From positions 23,062,529-23,126,528 of the forward strand of contig CM017555.1 of the NCBI GenBank assembly GCA_007844125.1: a stretch of 64,000 nt of DNA, given 5' to 3'. Position numbers and translations under genes: made by a program. Each line of letters starts with the position of its first letter. The first letter of the stretch is position 1. This document shows positions 26,101 to 38,600 of this stretch, piece after piece. The notes under the pieces were generated by a model, which saw only the letters and a list, made by a program, of their open reading frames with translations, did no database searches and had not been told where the DNA came from. The DNA is from Sinonovacula constricta (lineage: Eukaryota > Mollusca > Bivalvia > Cardiida > Solecurtidae).

Positions 26101-28217
26101 TTTTTATGTTAACAGCATTGCAGAGTGCATTACGGTAACCAATTAAGAAATAACTATATACAACGACTACATCTGCCACCACAGCATATGATACATAAAA
26201 AATATGGACATAAAAAACAGCTTACCAGCCAGTAGAATCAAGGACACAACAACACTTATAAGCATCAGGCTTCTCTGTCCGTCGTACTTGCACAGGTAGA
26301 ACACTAGGAGCAGCAGGGACAGAGCCGACCTTGCGACCGCCAGTAGAACCAAGGCACGTACATTGTACACAAACCAATCTTTGAAACCTAGAGAGCAAAT
26401 TACATAGTAATTTTTCAAGATGTTCCGGCCTTATATGTCAGTGAGGCAGTCCAGACATCTACGAAAACATGCAATTGCAGAAGCTATTCGACAGTTCATA
26501 GGCGGACCCGGCACACCTTCCTCACCCAATAAAAATCCCAATCTATATGTAAACTGCATAAAGAATACATATTAGATATATACTAATATAAATCAATAAG
26601 TGTACTTACATATGACTTTTATATACATTATAAATGGCATGCACTGGTTGACATGAAAATGTCCTACCGAGAGGTCAAAAAGCATATGTAGATACTCATT
26701 CCGCCTATCTTTTAATCAAAACAAAGATCACCCCTACCTGTCTGTAGTAATATACCCTTGTGTCAGGAACAGAAAGAACATCGTTTATTGAGATTTGTAC
26801 ATACGTACATCATCTAATACAAACATACATTCACACAATAAAATACAACAGTCACGTGATACAATAACAATTTTACAAATATAACAAATTACATGGACAA
26901 CTGACAAGTAAAATGGCTGTTACTTCCACTTGACCCACCACTGCTCCCACTACTCCGTTGCCTTTTTTCTGTCCTTTCGTCATTTATTTGCATATATAAC
27001 CACTCAACATAATCACACAACCCGTATTCAACATCCAACACTCAACTTTTAGTTCCATTTCACAAAATTTGCGGAGCAACACAAAAACGCGTTTACCGCC
27101 TTGACCCATCACGTGACTTTTTTGTCAGGGCTCTCCGGAAAAAACAATATGGAAACACCTTACGAATTCGTATTAACAGATATGCTGTTTCCTTGTGTGG
27201 ACACATTGCCAATTTATATGTAGTGAGTGAATCTATGAGTATGGTCACCAATAGCATTTGAAAATACTAAACAAAACAATGAAAATAAAATAAAAATAGG
27301 AAAAGCAAGAAATATTTTGCAAAAGCCAAAACTAAGACTGGGTATTTATTGCATATTTTATAGTATAAAATCACCATACCGGAAGGCAGCAGAACGATAT
27401 ACATTACTGTAATAATTTGATTCTGTAGTTAGTTGAGCATTTCATTAAAACAAAGCCAAACATTTGATCATTATTAGACAATGCTTGGATACGCATCAGT
27501 AACACCATACTTCATTGTATGCCACAAAGACTGTCAGCTAAACATTTTCGATTTGTCTTTTAGAAGAAAGTCTCAAGCACACACTTTAAAGCGCTTAAGA
27601 CATTTCCTTAACATTATTTCCTGCATAAAAAGCTAGGAAAACTATGATGTTTCCAGAAAAAAAACAAGGACGAACTTCAAACTCCAGCACTCCAGTGCAG
27701 AAAAGATTATTGAAAATTTGAAAAGACGAATAGAGGTATAAATCACTTACTCTTCAAAATGAATATAAGCTTACCTTCTGATTATAAATTTTCTGTTTGA
27801 TGATGAATAAGTCACATGATACCAAGTCAGAAGTGTATATGTTCAGAAATTTTCTCAGAAAATGGATCCTACCAAAAAGGTCGACACAGAAGAGTGGGCT
27901 GTGGCAACAGCTAAACACCTTTTCTTCCAAAAGTGGAGCTAACAAGAGGGTGGTGGAGGGGGTAGGGGTGGGGACGATACAAAAATAGCAGAGCCTTCAC
28001 CACCTTTCGGAGATTATACAAAGTGCATACCCGGTCGGTTGTCTAGTTTCATGCATATCGTTGGTTGGTCTTTTAATAAGCTGTCCATACAAAACTCCCA
28101 CAGACCCATGTGAAAACCGGGTCGGGAGTTCCAATATGGCGAAGCAATTCCAACAACCATCACCACGGTTACGGCGAATAGATACAGCGCAGATACGACG
28201 AGCAGGAACTTGCTCAT
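23108..28217 (-). CDS. Claudin/PMP22-like four-span membrane protein, gene 2
   Basis: Three exons: 28217-28031 (187 nt), 26387-26226 (162 nt) and 23289-23108 (182 nt). They total 531 nt and encode 176 residues plus stop. The introns are GT-AG and both phase 1. The ATG (ACCACCATGA) is a strong Kozak match; a ctttaacag acceptor-like string 11 nt upstream suggests a spliced 5' UTR. Span 1 is residues ~5-26. Loop 1 carries the signature W29, GLWEFC (W40, C43) and C55. Span 2 is ~70-92, span 3 crosses the exon 2/3 junction (LILLAVLLCIIGVILYSV) and span 4 is LSFSLTTAFGSALTLLLF. The short basic tail ends LGAYESS. Intron 2 contains an antisense decayed reverse transcriptase. The claudin/PMP22 superfamily is clear; a specific member is not. 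Confidence 0.88.
24390..25830 (+). pseudogene. Decayed non-LTR reverse transcriptase (copy 1)
   Basis: In-frame fragments read KASDLDSIGANVLK and PLTSIINNRISKGIF (RT N-terminus), NVAAISLDVQNSFDLVDHKIL (motif A region, decayed), then QYADDSNYM (motif C) and, near 25,600-25,790, the C-terminal NKVPDYLQEL and VWNGMPNIIRS-type ends. Multiple stops and frameshifts are present. Relative to copy 2 it lacks about 70 bp covering the SQGSILGPLLF motif. It lies in intron 2 of claudin-like gene 2, antisense to it, and is present in both duplicates, so it predates the duplication. Confidence 0.75.
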
Positions 28218-28283
28218 GGTGGTAAAATCTGTTAAAGATAAATAAATCGCATGTAAATACCAACTTTAAACTAAAAACTCCAA

Positions 28284-28294
28284 CTTATATATTT
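28284..28294 (-). promoter_or_regulatory. TATA-like element upstream of claudin-like gene 2
   Basis: aaatatataag on the minus strand, about 70 nt before the ATG. Copy 2 has aaatatttaag at the same place. This is only a composition-based candidate in AT-rich DNA, and a spliced leader exon further upstream is equally possible. Confidence 0.25.
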
Positions 28295-28674
28295 AGCCGT
28301 TTATTACTGAATGTAGCAAATAATATCGATACAACAAGCAGATATCAGAGCAATGCAATTGTAACAATATTATTTTTAGTAGAAACGCAATAATCGATCT
28401 AAAATGAGAAAGCATGCATATAAAGGTGTGTTCGGATTCTATGTATGTATCACAGAGCCATCCGACTTGACCGATGTTTGGTCAGACATTCAATGGCCGT
28501 GGGCAATGGTGAGTCATACCAGTCACTATGTACAAACTACTGACATGTACAGGAACAACTGTGTATATGCACCTGTATTTGTATTTTGTATTTTGGGTTT
28601 TACGGCACACCGACACTTTATAGGTCATACGGCGCCGAATATGCACCTGTATACACCTGGCGTATATATATCGA

Positions 28675-28675
<1 letters not shown>

Positions 28676-28714
<39 letters not shown>

Positions 28715-28856
28715 AGAGAGGAGAGAGAGACAGAGACACAGAGAGACATAGAGAGAGAAACAGAGAAAGACACAGAGAGAGACAGAGAGATAGAGACAGA
28801 GACACAGAGAGACAGAGAGAGAGAGAGACATAGAGAGAGAGAGATTAAATAAAACA
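28676..28856. repeat. (GA)n microsatellite, interrupted
   Basis: Long gagaga runs with cagaga and catagaga interruptions. They make low-complexity open frames on both strands (Arg/Glu or Ser/Leu repeats). The matching tract in copy 2 lies at 41,668-41,850. Confidence 0.9.
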
Positions 28857-29343
28857 AGAGAGAGATATTAAATAAAACATTCATTGAATGAAGTATCTTG
28901 ATTACATATATATCCAAATGCATTTTTTATAACCAAATTTCGAATTCTATGGTACGACAGGAAGAAGGTGGCTAGGGAATCAGATGCATACATACAGCGT
29001 TACATGTAGATCTGTGTTCAAGTGTGTATTTTGTTACATTGGCACAGTGTAAATTTACAATTGCAAGGAACGATAAACCTCTAAACAAACAGTGTATTAA
29101 CAATGAGTAGGCTGTCTCGATGATCTGTAGGGCTTTTAACACTGTATACCTTTAAGCTTTATGCGTAAACAAATGTTACTGATGGTGATATCATGACTGT
29201 AAATCAAAGTTCAATCTCACATCATTGAAGTACAGTGAACACAGCATATACGCAGCCTTAGACGTCAACAATAATTTGAATAACACAAAAAACAGCAAAA
29301 CATCAACATCAACAAATCTTGATAAGTATCTGAAGAAGTGTAC

Positions 29344-29500
29344 CTGATGTCTATGCCTCCAATTTAACTCTCGAATTATCCTCCAAATTGTGTCGAGTTT
29401 GTCTTTGTCCTGAATTATCATCAAACCTTTGTCCTGTAAAACTGTTCTGCGTAAGGGATCAAAAGCCTTGTACTGTGTATCTATATCAAGGTTCTGCTGA
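29344..29500 (-). other. Possible exon of unknown gene (weak)
   Basis: A minus-strand open segment reading QNLDIDTQYKAFDPLRRTV and DKLDTIWRIIRELNW ends at a donor-like CATCAG|GTACAC. The apparent start codon is TTG, so it is not a complete first exon. The equivalent in copy 2 (about 42,337-42,495) has net frame-breaking insertions, which argues against strong constraint. The family is not recognised. Confidence 0.2.
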
Positions 29501-30398
29501 CTCAAAATACCAAAAGATCAGTCGAAAACACGTGCTTATCAATTTAAGATTTATCAACTAGTGGTGCTTTTCAAGTTCTGTGCATATCTACGTTCTGACG
29601 ACACAGCACATAGACTATGCTATTACAGCATAGATCTTCTTGCAACACTGATAAATGTGTAAATCTATGTTTATAAGACTCAAAAACCACGAACGGAAAT
29701 GTCCATGAAAATGCGCTTTTTGGTTAAATGTACTTCCTTCTTCGAATCAATAATTATAAATCGTAACCATTGTAAAATAATTTTTGACAAAGACACTTGA
29801 ACAAAAGTAATAATTTCTGTCAAATAATGTTAACACACTTTGGAGATATCCCACATATACGCTTAGTCAAGCATTGGTAAACATTATTAGCTATAGTTTA
29901 CACTTGCTATACACTGCGTCCTTGGTGTCTGGGACGAGTGTTTACACACAAGCAAAGTATTTTTAGCATATCGATCGTATCCCTCTGTCTAGCGTCTCAC
30001 AACAAGGTAGAGCAAATGTAATGTTGCACCTCCAATTGAAGAGTATTAAAATAATGGTAAAAATGCTTCCAAAACTTGGGGTTGAGAGTTCGAATCCTGG
30101 CATGGTCAACTTTTTTTCGTCCTACCTTTCACTTTGACATTTTTTTCTGCATCACTTTACCAAATGAAGAATAAACATTTGTTGTTTTTATTTTTTGTTT
30201 TGTAAATGAATTTTAATTGAATGATTTGTGCTAAATTCGATTACAAATTTATTTCCTGATTTAATCAAAGTCTAAGCAAATCAGAACCATTTGGTGAAAT
30301 TGTTTTATGTTTTGCAGCATCAACCAAAATACTTCATAACACATTTTGGGCAACTCTGAAATAAATTGTTTGGCTATCAAGAGCTCGGTGGTCTTTTT

Positions 30399-31209
30399 TT
30401 TTTTTTTGGAATTGCTTATGCAACCCGTTTATTTAGTTTTCCAGCATTCACATTTCACATACATCATTGAAGTTTTAATTGTTCTATGTTTTTATTTTCT
30501 GAGCTCTCATTTCTATGTGTTATATATTCTATAGTAGAAAGTAATAATATTTATTTAGGTTTCTTACTTTCTGTTCTTAAGATTTACAACCAGTTTCAAT
30601 ATTCTTTTACAAACTTTATCTAGTGTTAGATGATCAGCTCTGTTAAAGAGGTTTAAGCTCTAAGTTTAATATGACAATTGCATGAGTATAGTTGCCAGCA
30701 ATGATTTGTCTTAAACTCATGATATTAACTATTTATGAAACTTTTGTGTAAGGAAGAAAGTTCCCATAGAAAGTAGTCTTTCACGATTTCTTTTTCTTCT
30801 AAGAGGTTTTATTTTTAATGAAAAAAAAATAAAATAAAATAAAAAAAATTAATGTTTTACTTCATTGATGGGTAAATGATAGACGGGTGGTCTTAAAGAA
30901 CGAAAAAATGAGAGCTCAAGGTATGAACAAACAAATATACAGAAAAACAGCAACAATAAGCGACATCCAAACAAAGTAAAGAGGTTATAAACAAAGACAT
31001 CAATTTCTTGTAATTTTCTTTCTTCCAAACACTTTTCTTTTCAATAAAAGATTAATTAACGTTTTAACTTCATTGATGAGTAAAGTAATAGACGGGGTAG
31101 TTTTAAAGAGCAAAAAAAAAAAAAAGAGAATGCTCAAAAGAGATACGCAGAAAAATGCACAAGAGAAAAAAACAGCGAGAAAAAACAACAACAAATAAAC
31201 AAAAACACA
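30399..31209 (-). mobile_element. Retroposed segment with poly(A) and 13-bp target duplication
   Basis: Flanked by direct copies of cggtggtcttttt at 30,386-30,398 and 31,210-31,222. Copy 2 has a single cggtggtcttttt (43,728-43,740) and no insert. A run of 14 T follows the left flank, which is a poly(A) tail if the insert is read on the minus strand. Inside, two diverged direct copies of a ~100-bp block (about 30,795-30,905 and 31,040-31,135, both with acttcattgatg and atagacgggg) are visible. No coding content was recognised. Confidence 0.7.
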
Positions 31210-32099
31210 CGGTGGTCTTTTTGATAAAGCAGTCAGCAGAAAGAAAAAAAAATGAAACAAAATGGCCTAAAACGTGATTAGGTTTTAAACAATAAATTAC
31301 ATATTTAGGATATTTCGAGTCATACCAATCAAGTCTAGTGCTATAATTTGTTTCCAAACCAGGGTCCGAAAAATTCTTAAATTTTCTTATTGCCCAAAGG
31401 GCAAGTAAAATTTGTATCTGGTTGCCCGGAAAAGTGTCAATCATAAATAACACAGTTTGTCATGCAATAATATTTATTTAAAAATGAATCCCTGTATTAC
31501 AAACAAAACTCATATACCTGCTTTATTAAAATAACATCAATGCATTTTATTCCATAAAACATTATAATTGAATGCTAGTTTATTCTTATTCTAAAATGTG
31601 CACAGTTCAAAAATAATACATAAAGTAGTCAAGATATGAGGTAAGTACGGGTAACTCTCCAAGCGTACACTGTACGGGTCACACTATATTTATAAAGACA
31701 CATATCTATTAGTATATAATACTTAAACTGTCCATTGTTCTTGGAGTTATTAATCCACAGTCACACAGTAATCAATGTTTCTGTGGTTTCTGGTGTCCGG
31801 ACAGATGTCTAGTTCCTGGACCGCTACTCATCCACAGGTGTTTGGCTGTTGTGGGATTATACTGGCTGAGATTATCCCTTTTGACCCTCATCTAGGCTTT
31901 CAATGTATCCTGTTTGAGATTCGTCCTCAGACATGTCTTGATAATGTTCATAGCTGAAAAATAAATACAAAACATGATAATTTTCTGAGTACAATTTGGA
32001 AGCGAACATGTCAAATTTATTTGAGACTGGTATTTAATTATTTAAAATGATTTTACCATGCAATATTCTAAACTAATATTATTTTGCAGAAGTTAACAT

Positions 32100-32345
32100 T
32101 AAAATTTCATCATACATTTTAACATATTTGCTTTCACCACAAATGATTTACCTGACAACTGTCTCTCGCATTCAGCTGATGAGGGTGAAAGGGTAACCGT
32201 GATGTTCACCAGGGGGAGAATGTTCTTGACTTCATCTGGCTGTGCCTGGAGGAGTTCACCATATACCACTGAAAGCTGATCAGTTCCTTGTTTCTTTAGA
32301 CGGTTATTAAGGACAGTTCCATTCCCTAATGGTGTTGGATTTCTT
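32100..32345 (-). pseudogene. hAT transposase-like C-terminal fragment (copy 1)
   Basis: The minus-strand frame contains LPLVNITVTLSPSSAECERQ, the conserved core of the hAT C-terminal dimerisation region. It is truncated upstream at the duplication junction. The homologous stretch in copy 2 lies at 44,600-44,850 and continues into more of the transposase. Confidence 0.7.
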
Positions 32346-32365
32346 ATCTTCAGCAAGGGTGTGAA

Positions 32366-32411
32366 TGTGTGTGCGTGTGTGTGGGGTGTGTGTGTGGGTG
32401 GGGGGGGGGGC
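32366..32411. repeat. GT/G-rich tract at the tandem duplication junction
   Basis: gtgtgtgcgtgtgtgtgggg followed by a run of G. It joins the right end of copy 1 (hAT fragment) to the left end of copy 2. The outer ends of the duplication are also G-rich (15,808-15,821 and 44,871-44,888). Confidence 0.85.
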
Positions 32412-35400
32412 AACCAAACCTAGCTGCCGGACTATGTAGGTGACTGTATGAAGTCACACATCAGTTATATGTATTTTATGCTAGCGAAATGTAGACAGCC
32501 GAAACTGTTTGCAAAACTTTACACACTTTGTTCATTTACACGAGTATTATTTCTGATCCGGTCAAGAAATTGTTTTGTTTTACCTCAAAACCTGGGGAAA
32601 TGCATTGATTATTTACACTTTAAGGGGACTGTAATGTTCAAACCGACTCCACCGTTGTTGACATTAATGTTCATTTACACAATTACTATTTCTGAGATTG
32701 TCAATAGCCCGTTGTACTTGAAAATAAACTTAATAGCTGCGTTATTTCAGAGGAAGATGCATTGTTTATTAAAAGTATTTTCAAAAGCAATATGTTATTG
32801 TGATCTTTCTAAAAGGGCATATTAGGGGAAATTGTATTTATTTGGAAAACCCATGTAACATAACATATGGCCCTAATCTAAACTAATGTGTTTTACATGC
32901 ATTCTTATGTGCTATTTTGGTGAATATTTATTTAAGGGCAGTCACTGAAATTGTATTACAGTTCTATTATTATAGATCTATTTTAATATAATATTTACAC
33001 TTCACTGCCGTCAGGGATAGAGCTTTATGCATAACCGGTATGATTTAATGCAAGTTCACTATACTATAGAACGTCAAACCCCGGGAAACCTATGCTGGTG
33101 TTTGTAAAACAACATTGCTACGCCACAGTTCGGTCCAGGATCAAACTCGGGACCGTCTGTCTCGATGTGGGTGTTGAAGCACTACATGGCGTAGACAGAA
33201 TATGGTATAAAAGTAAGACCATGAAAACGATTGTATTAATGGTTTATTACACATACTTGTGCAAGTATATAACAATAATATTACATACACAAAGAACAGA
33301 AAACGAAAATAAACCTTAAGAACTTAAGAAGATGCATGAGGTTAAAAGTGACTGATGATAAAAATAATGAATAATGTCATGGAATGATAGGAAGTGTGTT
33401 TGAAACAAGCAATAAAACATTTTTCTTTAATGTTAGATAAATCGAGAATTGTGTAAAACGGTTGTGATGCCAAAAAGTTAAAATGATACAAATTATACAA
33501 TGGATGCTGATAAAACGTTTGAAATAAGCAATACAACATAATAGCTACAAGGCTTTTTAAGATTATTGATATGTTAGTATTTAATGCGTGGCACTCGGAA
33601 CACAACAAGTCTATTTCGTGGAGAATTGATAAACATAAATGCAAAAGGTCTACGTTATTTTGGATCATCCCTCGTACTTGCATCCTAGTTTTATTGGGTA
33701 ATACATGTATAATAACACAATCAAAATTGGTGTTTGTTCGCGATTGTTTTGCCTTATAGGACATATACATGAAAGATGATAGCAAACAAAAACAGGACAC
33801 ACGTTAATTGTCTTAGTTGTTCTTTTTGGCCAATTTCACTCTTAGGATTTAACCTAATTTAATATGACATTTGTGTTATTTGATTATAGTAACATACAAT
33901 AATGAACATCAATCAATAACATACCACAATTAGGCTTTCCAAAGAGGGATCAACCGCTACTTTTTGACCAGTCTGCTTTACTATATTCTTTTGTTTTCGA
34001 AACATGATCGCACAATATATAACATTTAATAAAATAAAACATAATATAACTTATTTTATAAAATATAACTTATTTAAAAAAATTAAGTAAGAGGAATAAC
34101 TGTTTACAAAGTGGGCTACTAATATCTGCGATCAAAACAACTATAAACAAAAACGGAAAGTGCAACAATCAGCCAATAATGTTCCGATGGCCTATGTTTA
34201 TATGAATGCATTTTATTAACGCCAAGAAACAGATATTACATCTTTATATGACACGAAATCATTAAATTACACTGAACATATGTTTTATATCAATATAATC
34301 AAATAAACAATATAATCGAAGATGAGATTTTTACATCAGACAGATCAATACAAAGTTATTTAAAAGTCATGTCAAACACAAACATACAAAGTTATTTAAA
34401 CAAACATATCATTTCGTAATTCGTTTTTATGTTTTAATAACTCGATCTCACTTTCAACTATATAAGGACTCGTAAGTCGATCAGACTCAATGGGACCGCG
34501 CATTCACGAAGGTGTGAAAACCCAATTTAGGTTACTGCTCGTCGTAATTGGTTTATTGAAAGAGGCGCAATGCGAGATGTGTGAAAAGCCCACTAAAGCA
34601 ACGTCTTGTCGTATTCATAATCATAATAATTTTGACTTGACTTGACATAATATCAGAGTAACCGGTAATAAGCGAAGGATGCGCTTTGTATCCGCTTCCT
34701 TGAGTGATAAGTGTCGACTTGGAGTTACATTTATAAACCCCAGCGATCAGTTGTGTAGTCATTCATTAAGCATGTATAACCAACTCGATTAAACTCCATT
34801 AAAGACTACAATGCCAAATGTGTGGACAGATAAACTAAACAACTTACAGTTCACATGGTTTCATTGCTGTGCTTTTTTACTAGTCACCTTAAACATGTTT
34901 CCAAAGTGCTATGTTTGGATGTATATGCATGTGTAAAGATGTTAATATTTTTCATGGTTTTCACTGTTTCAGTGTTATTTTATTAACATTTTAAGAGTAA
35001 TATGCTAACAGGTACTTATATATAAGTTTATGTTTTCATAATAAAATAATGTATGTTATATATATAGATGGAATATTACTATACATACTAGAATATTATA
35101 CTTATAGTCTCTAGAATATTATCTTTAGATACTGTATTCATTTACTATGATATCAAAAATATGTTAGTAGAGACCTACATTGTAGAAAGAGTGTACATTC
35201 TTATAATACAGCTTACGGACAGATCAATCGAACATATAATTGTATCTTATTACTTAAGAGTATTTTGAGGACGACCATGTATAAATACATGTAGTTATCC
35301 TTGAGTCAACCTGCTTCCTGTTTTTCGTCAAATCTCAGTTGACAGTACGATCAAAATATAAACGAGGGGTAACTCTAAGGTTCAGTACCGTCACACAGCA

Positions 35401-35636
35401 AATCAACTAGCGCCCAGACGTCGGCTATAGATATATACATTTTGTATATTTTGTGTACATAACTGAATAATCTAGACGAGCAAAACCAAGTGAGGGGTGA
35501 TACAAATGTTCGTCACTGTTTGTATGATTTGGTGCCACGACGTCTTCTATATTTCCATCACGATAGAGTAAATATAGCCATAAATAATTAAAGTGTGGGT
35601 TGTATCACATGATCATGACGATTTACAAAATTACCG

Positions 35637-38600
35637 CTAGATGGATTCATACGCTCCAAGGCGTCTGCTTCGGCGGATCTCGATGGTTAGCGGAAACAGA
35701 AGAAGAGTGAGGGCTGATCCAAAAGCTGTGGTGAGGCTAAAAGACCAACCTAGCTTGTAGCCGTTTATTTTGGTGCGTTTCACGGAATACAGAATAACTC
35801 CGATGATGCACAGGAGAACTGAAAATATAAGCATACATTAAAATATAAATGTGAAATATTAAATTTTTGGAAAACATATTTTAAAAACTATAATAACAAA
35901 GTGAACAAAAAGATCAACCATCATCTATCATTTTTCATATGAAATCATATATACATATACCATGTTTGCTTACATGAATTAGGACCTCTACAAGGTACAG
36001 GAATTTCTGATATAGAACTCATTATCCAGGTGGCAGAATTTGATCATTCAATAATCAGGTTTCCGTCCCATTAACTATAAATCTACGATAAATACCCTGC
36101 TAAAATAATAACGCAGGCCCCTTAACTATTTTTTTTTAAATCAAGCTCAAAACAGCAAAACCACCGTGTTATTATAAGCACTCCATATTTACAGCAAAAC
36201 AAACATATATCACGCATATGTTGTCAACATTACGAAACTAAAATAAAGTATATTTTTGTTAAGAAAAACTCGTTATTTTTTAACAAAAATGCGTATACAG
36301 TCAAACTGTGAGCTAGCGGTTACATTATGATTTCTATAACATTAAATAACCAAATTTTGGTGCAGAAAATTCTCTGTTGATAATTATCCAATATTATTTC
36401 GAAATTATCGAACGCTTGTTTCCACTTTCATGGAGTGGTACGAAACAAGCGGGTACGAAATTGCAATTCATTAAACATATGCTACGGGGTCAACATTGTT
36501 GGCCCCACCTGAAATTTTGGCTGTATAAGCTTTTTTCGGTTAAGATGTTCTTCCAATTTTGTGAAATGCATTAATATTTCCGCAATGACAATATGTAATA
36601 CTATAAATCGACAACTAGATCAGACACGTTTGACCATTCCCTCTTTTTGTAAACATTAGCAATCACTGATGACCCATTCAATGCTCTCCTGTTGTATTTT
36701 TGTGTTTTGTTGTTGTTGTTTTTGTTTTTTTGGTATAAAAAGATTCCTCAACATACTGCACATACGAAGGCTATGGATTAAAGTGAATATTTTAATTTCC
36801 AGCCTGCTTCGGAATCGTCAAAACGGCTACCTATTTTCCCGCTCTTTCTGTATTGTTCACAGTCCGCCTCAATATGTTTCCCGTGAAATTTTTTATAAGC
36901 GGACGATTCCACTATGGCGCGTTGAGTTTTATTATTCATGCCTGAACCTGTGTTCTCTCACTTTCATTTTTTGACGAATGCCAACAGGCGCATAGCCTTA
37001 CTTAAATAATGAAGATACTTCCCTATAGGTTCTGAAATAATGTGAATTTTTCCCATAAGTTTCATTTGTTCATCATTTCCTTTGCAATAACTGCAACAGT
37101 TACTGAAAAGGTTATGAAAAGAAAAAGAAGCAACAATTATAAATCATTATAAATTTTAAATTATTGTAAATGTAGAATACCGAAAAACGGAGACTTAAAT
37201 AATGATTATAATCCTAATAAAGACTCTTTTTCTGTTTATTACTGGAATGAAATTGTAAGAAAATAGGGCCTTTTCCAGCTTGTTAAAGTACCAGCGAGAG
37301 TAACTAAGAAAAGTGGTATTATAAATAATCACTTACATTCAAATATGCCGGACCGAATATCAGAAGTAGTCATTCCATTCTATGAGTCTAGGCGATTATT
37401 TAAAGCCTCTGGTTTAGATAGTATAGGCGCAAATGTTCTCAAGTTATGCGTGGATCATATTGTACTTCCACTTACATCGATAATAAATAACAGCATATCT
37501 AAAGGTATCTTTCAAGTACATTTAAACAAGGACATGTCTCTCAGTATATAAACATTCTAATAAACAAGATCTAACATTCATTGTCCGAATTCTATACTAT
37601 AGACTATTTTTAAAAAAGAATCGACAAACACATAGCTATACAGTTTTTAAATAACTTCGCACAAGCTAATATCATTAATAAAGTTTAATCAGGATTTCGA
37701 CCTAAATATTGATTTACCGAATCATGATTAGAAGATTAACGTAAATGCTGCAATTTCACTTGATGTACAAAACTCTTTTGATTTAGTTGATCATAAAATT
37801 CTTGTCAACAAATTAAAGGTGTTTTATTTCGCAGAGCAAACTGTCGATTTTTTCAAATCATACCTTTCAAACCAGTCTCAATTAGTTAAAACTGGACATT
37901 AACTCGAAACATCGGGAAAAAATGATAATTAAAAATGGAGTATCTCAAGGCTCGATACTAGGACCTCTTCTCTTTATTTTATATATTAATGATCTTGGGT
38001 TTGATGTATAACCCTCTATGACTCAATATGCTGATGACTCAAATTATATGCATGTGAAAAAAACATTGACTGTAATTCAGCTGCAGCTTCAGACAGATGT
38101 AGACTTTATTAGTTATTTGTGAAAACTAAACAACATGGCAATAAATCCGCATAAAACAACATGCATAACAATTGGGCCAAAACAAAAGATAAATTCTACA
38201 AATGTTCTATCACTTTTTGTTAATAATGATAAAATAGAGAGCGTTAATTATCAAAAACATCCTGGAGTATATGTGTCGATTTTGGATTTAGTTGGGAGAC
38301 ACAAGTAGATTCCATCTGTAAAAAGGTTAATACTAAAACAGCGTTGTTTAAACGTTTATCGTACTACTTAGAAGATAAAATGACATCTCTAATGTCATCT
38401 ATTGAATACTGTTGTCTTGTTTAGGGTATTACCAAACGTAGGCACATTAACATGATTACTAGACTACAAAAGCGAACTGCTAGAATAATATTAAAAAAAG
38501 CTAAGCAAACTACGTCATCAGAACTATTTTTGAAAATCATAGTAAATATCATGATGGAACTATGAATTAGAGATCTCTAAATAATAAGGTTCCAGATTAC

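Larger units (their letters stand above)
15822..32367. repeat. Segmental tandem duplication, copy 1
   Basis: Collinear with 32,412-44,870. For example, ctagctgccg at 15,831 pairs with 32,420, an offset of 16,589 held through 16,503/33,092. By eye the blocks differ at only a few percent of positions apart from discrete insertions and deletions. It carries claudin-like gene 2, a decayed reverse transcriptase and the C-terminal end of a hAT-like fossil. Unique to this copy are an extra ~545 bp at about 16,999-17,543, a LINE at 18,331-22,111 and a retroposed segment at 30,399-31,209. Confidence 0.95.

Noticed and set aside
28482..28923. Ser/Leu-rich and Arg/Glu-rich open frames
   Set aside because: They are translations of the GA microsatellite; the same happens at 41,543-41,863.
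29191..29505. 104-codon frame as a complete protein
   Set aside because: It starts at TTG, and the copy 2 counterpart is frameshifted. It is kept only as a weak exon candidate.
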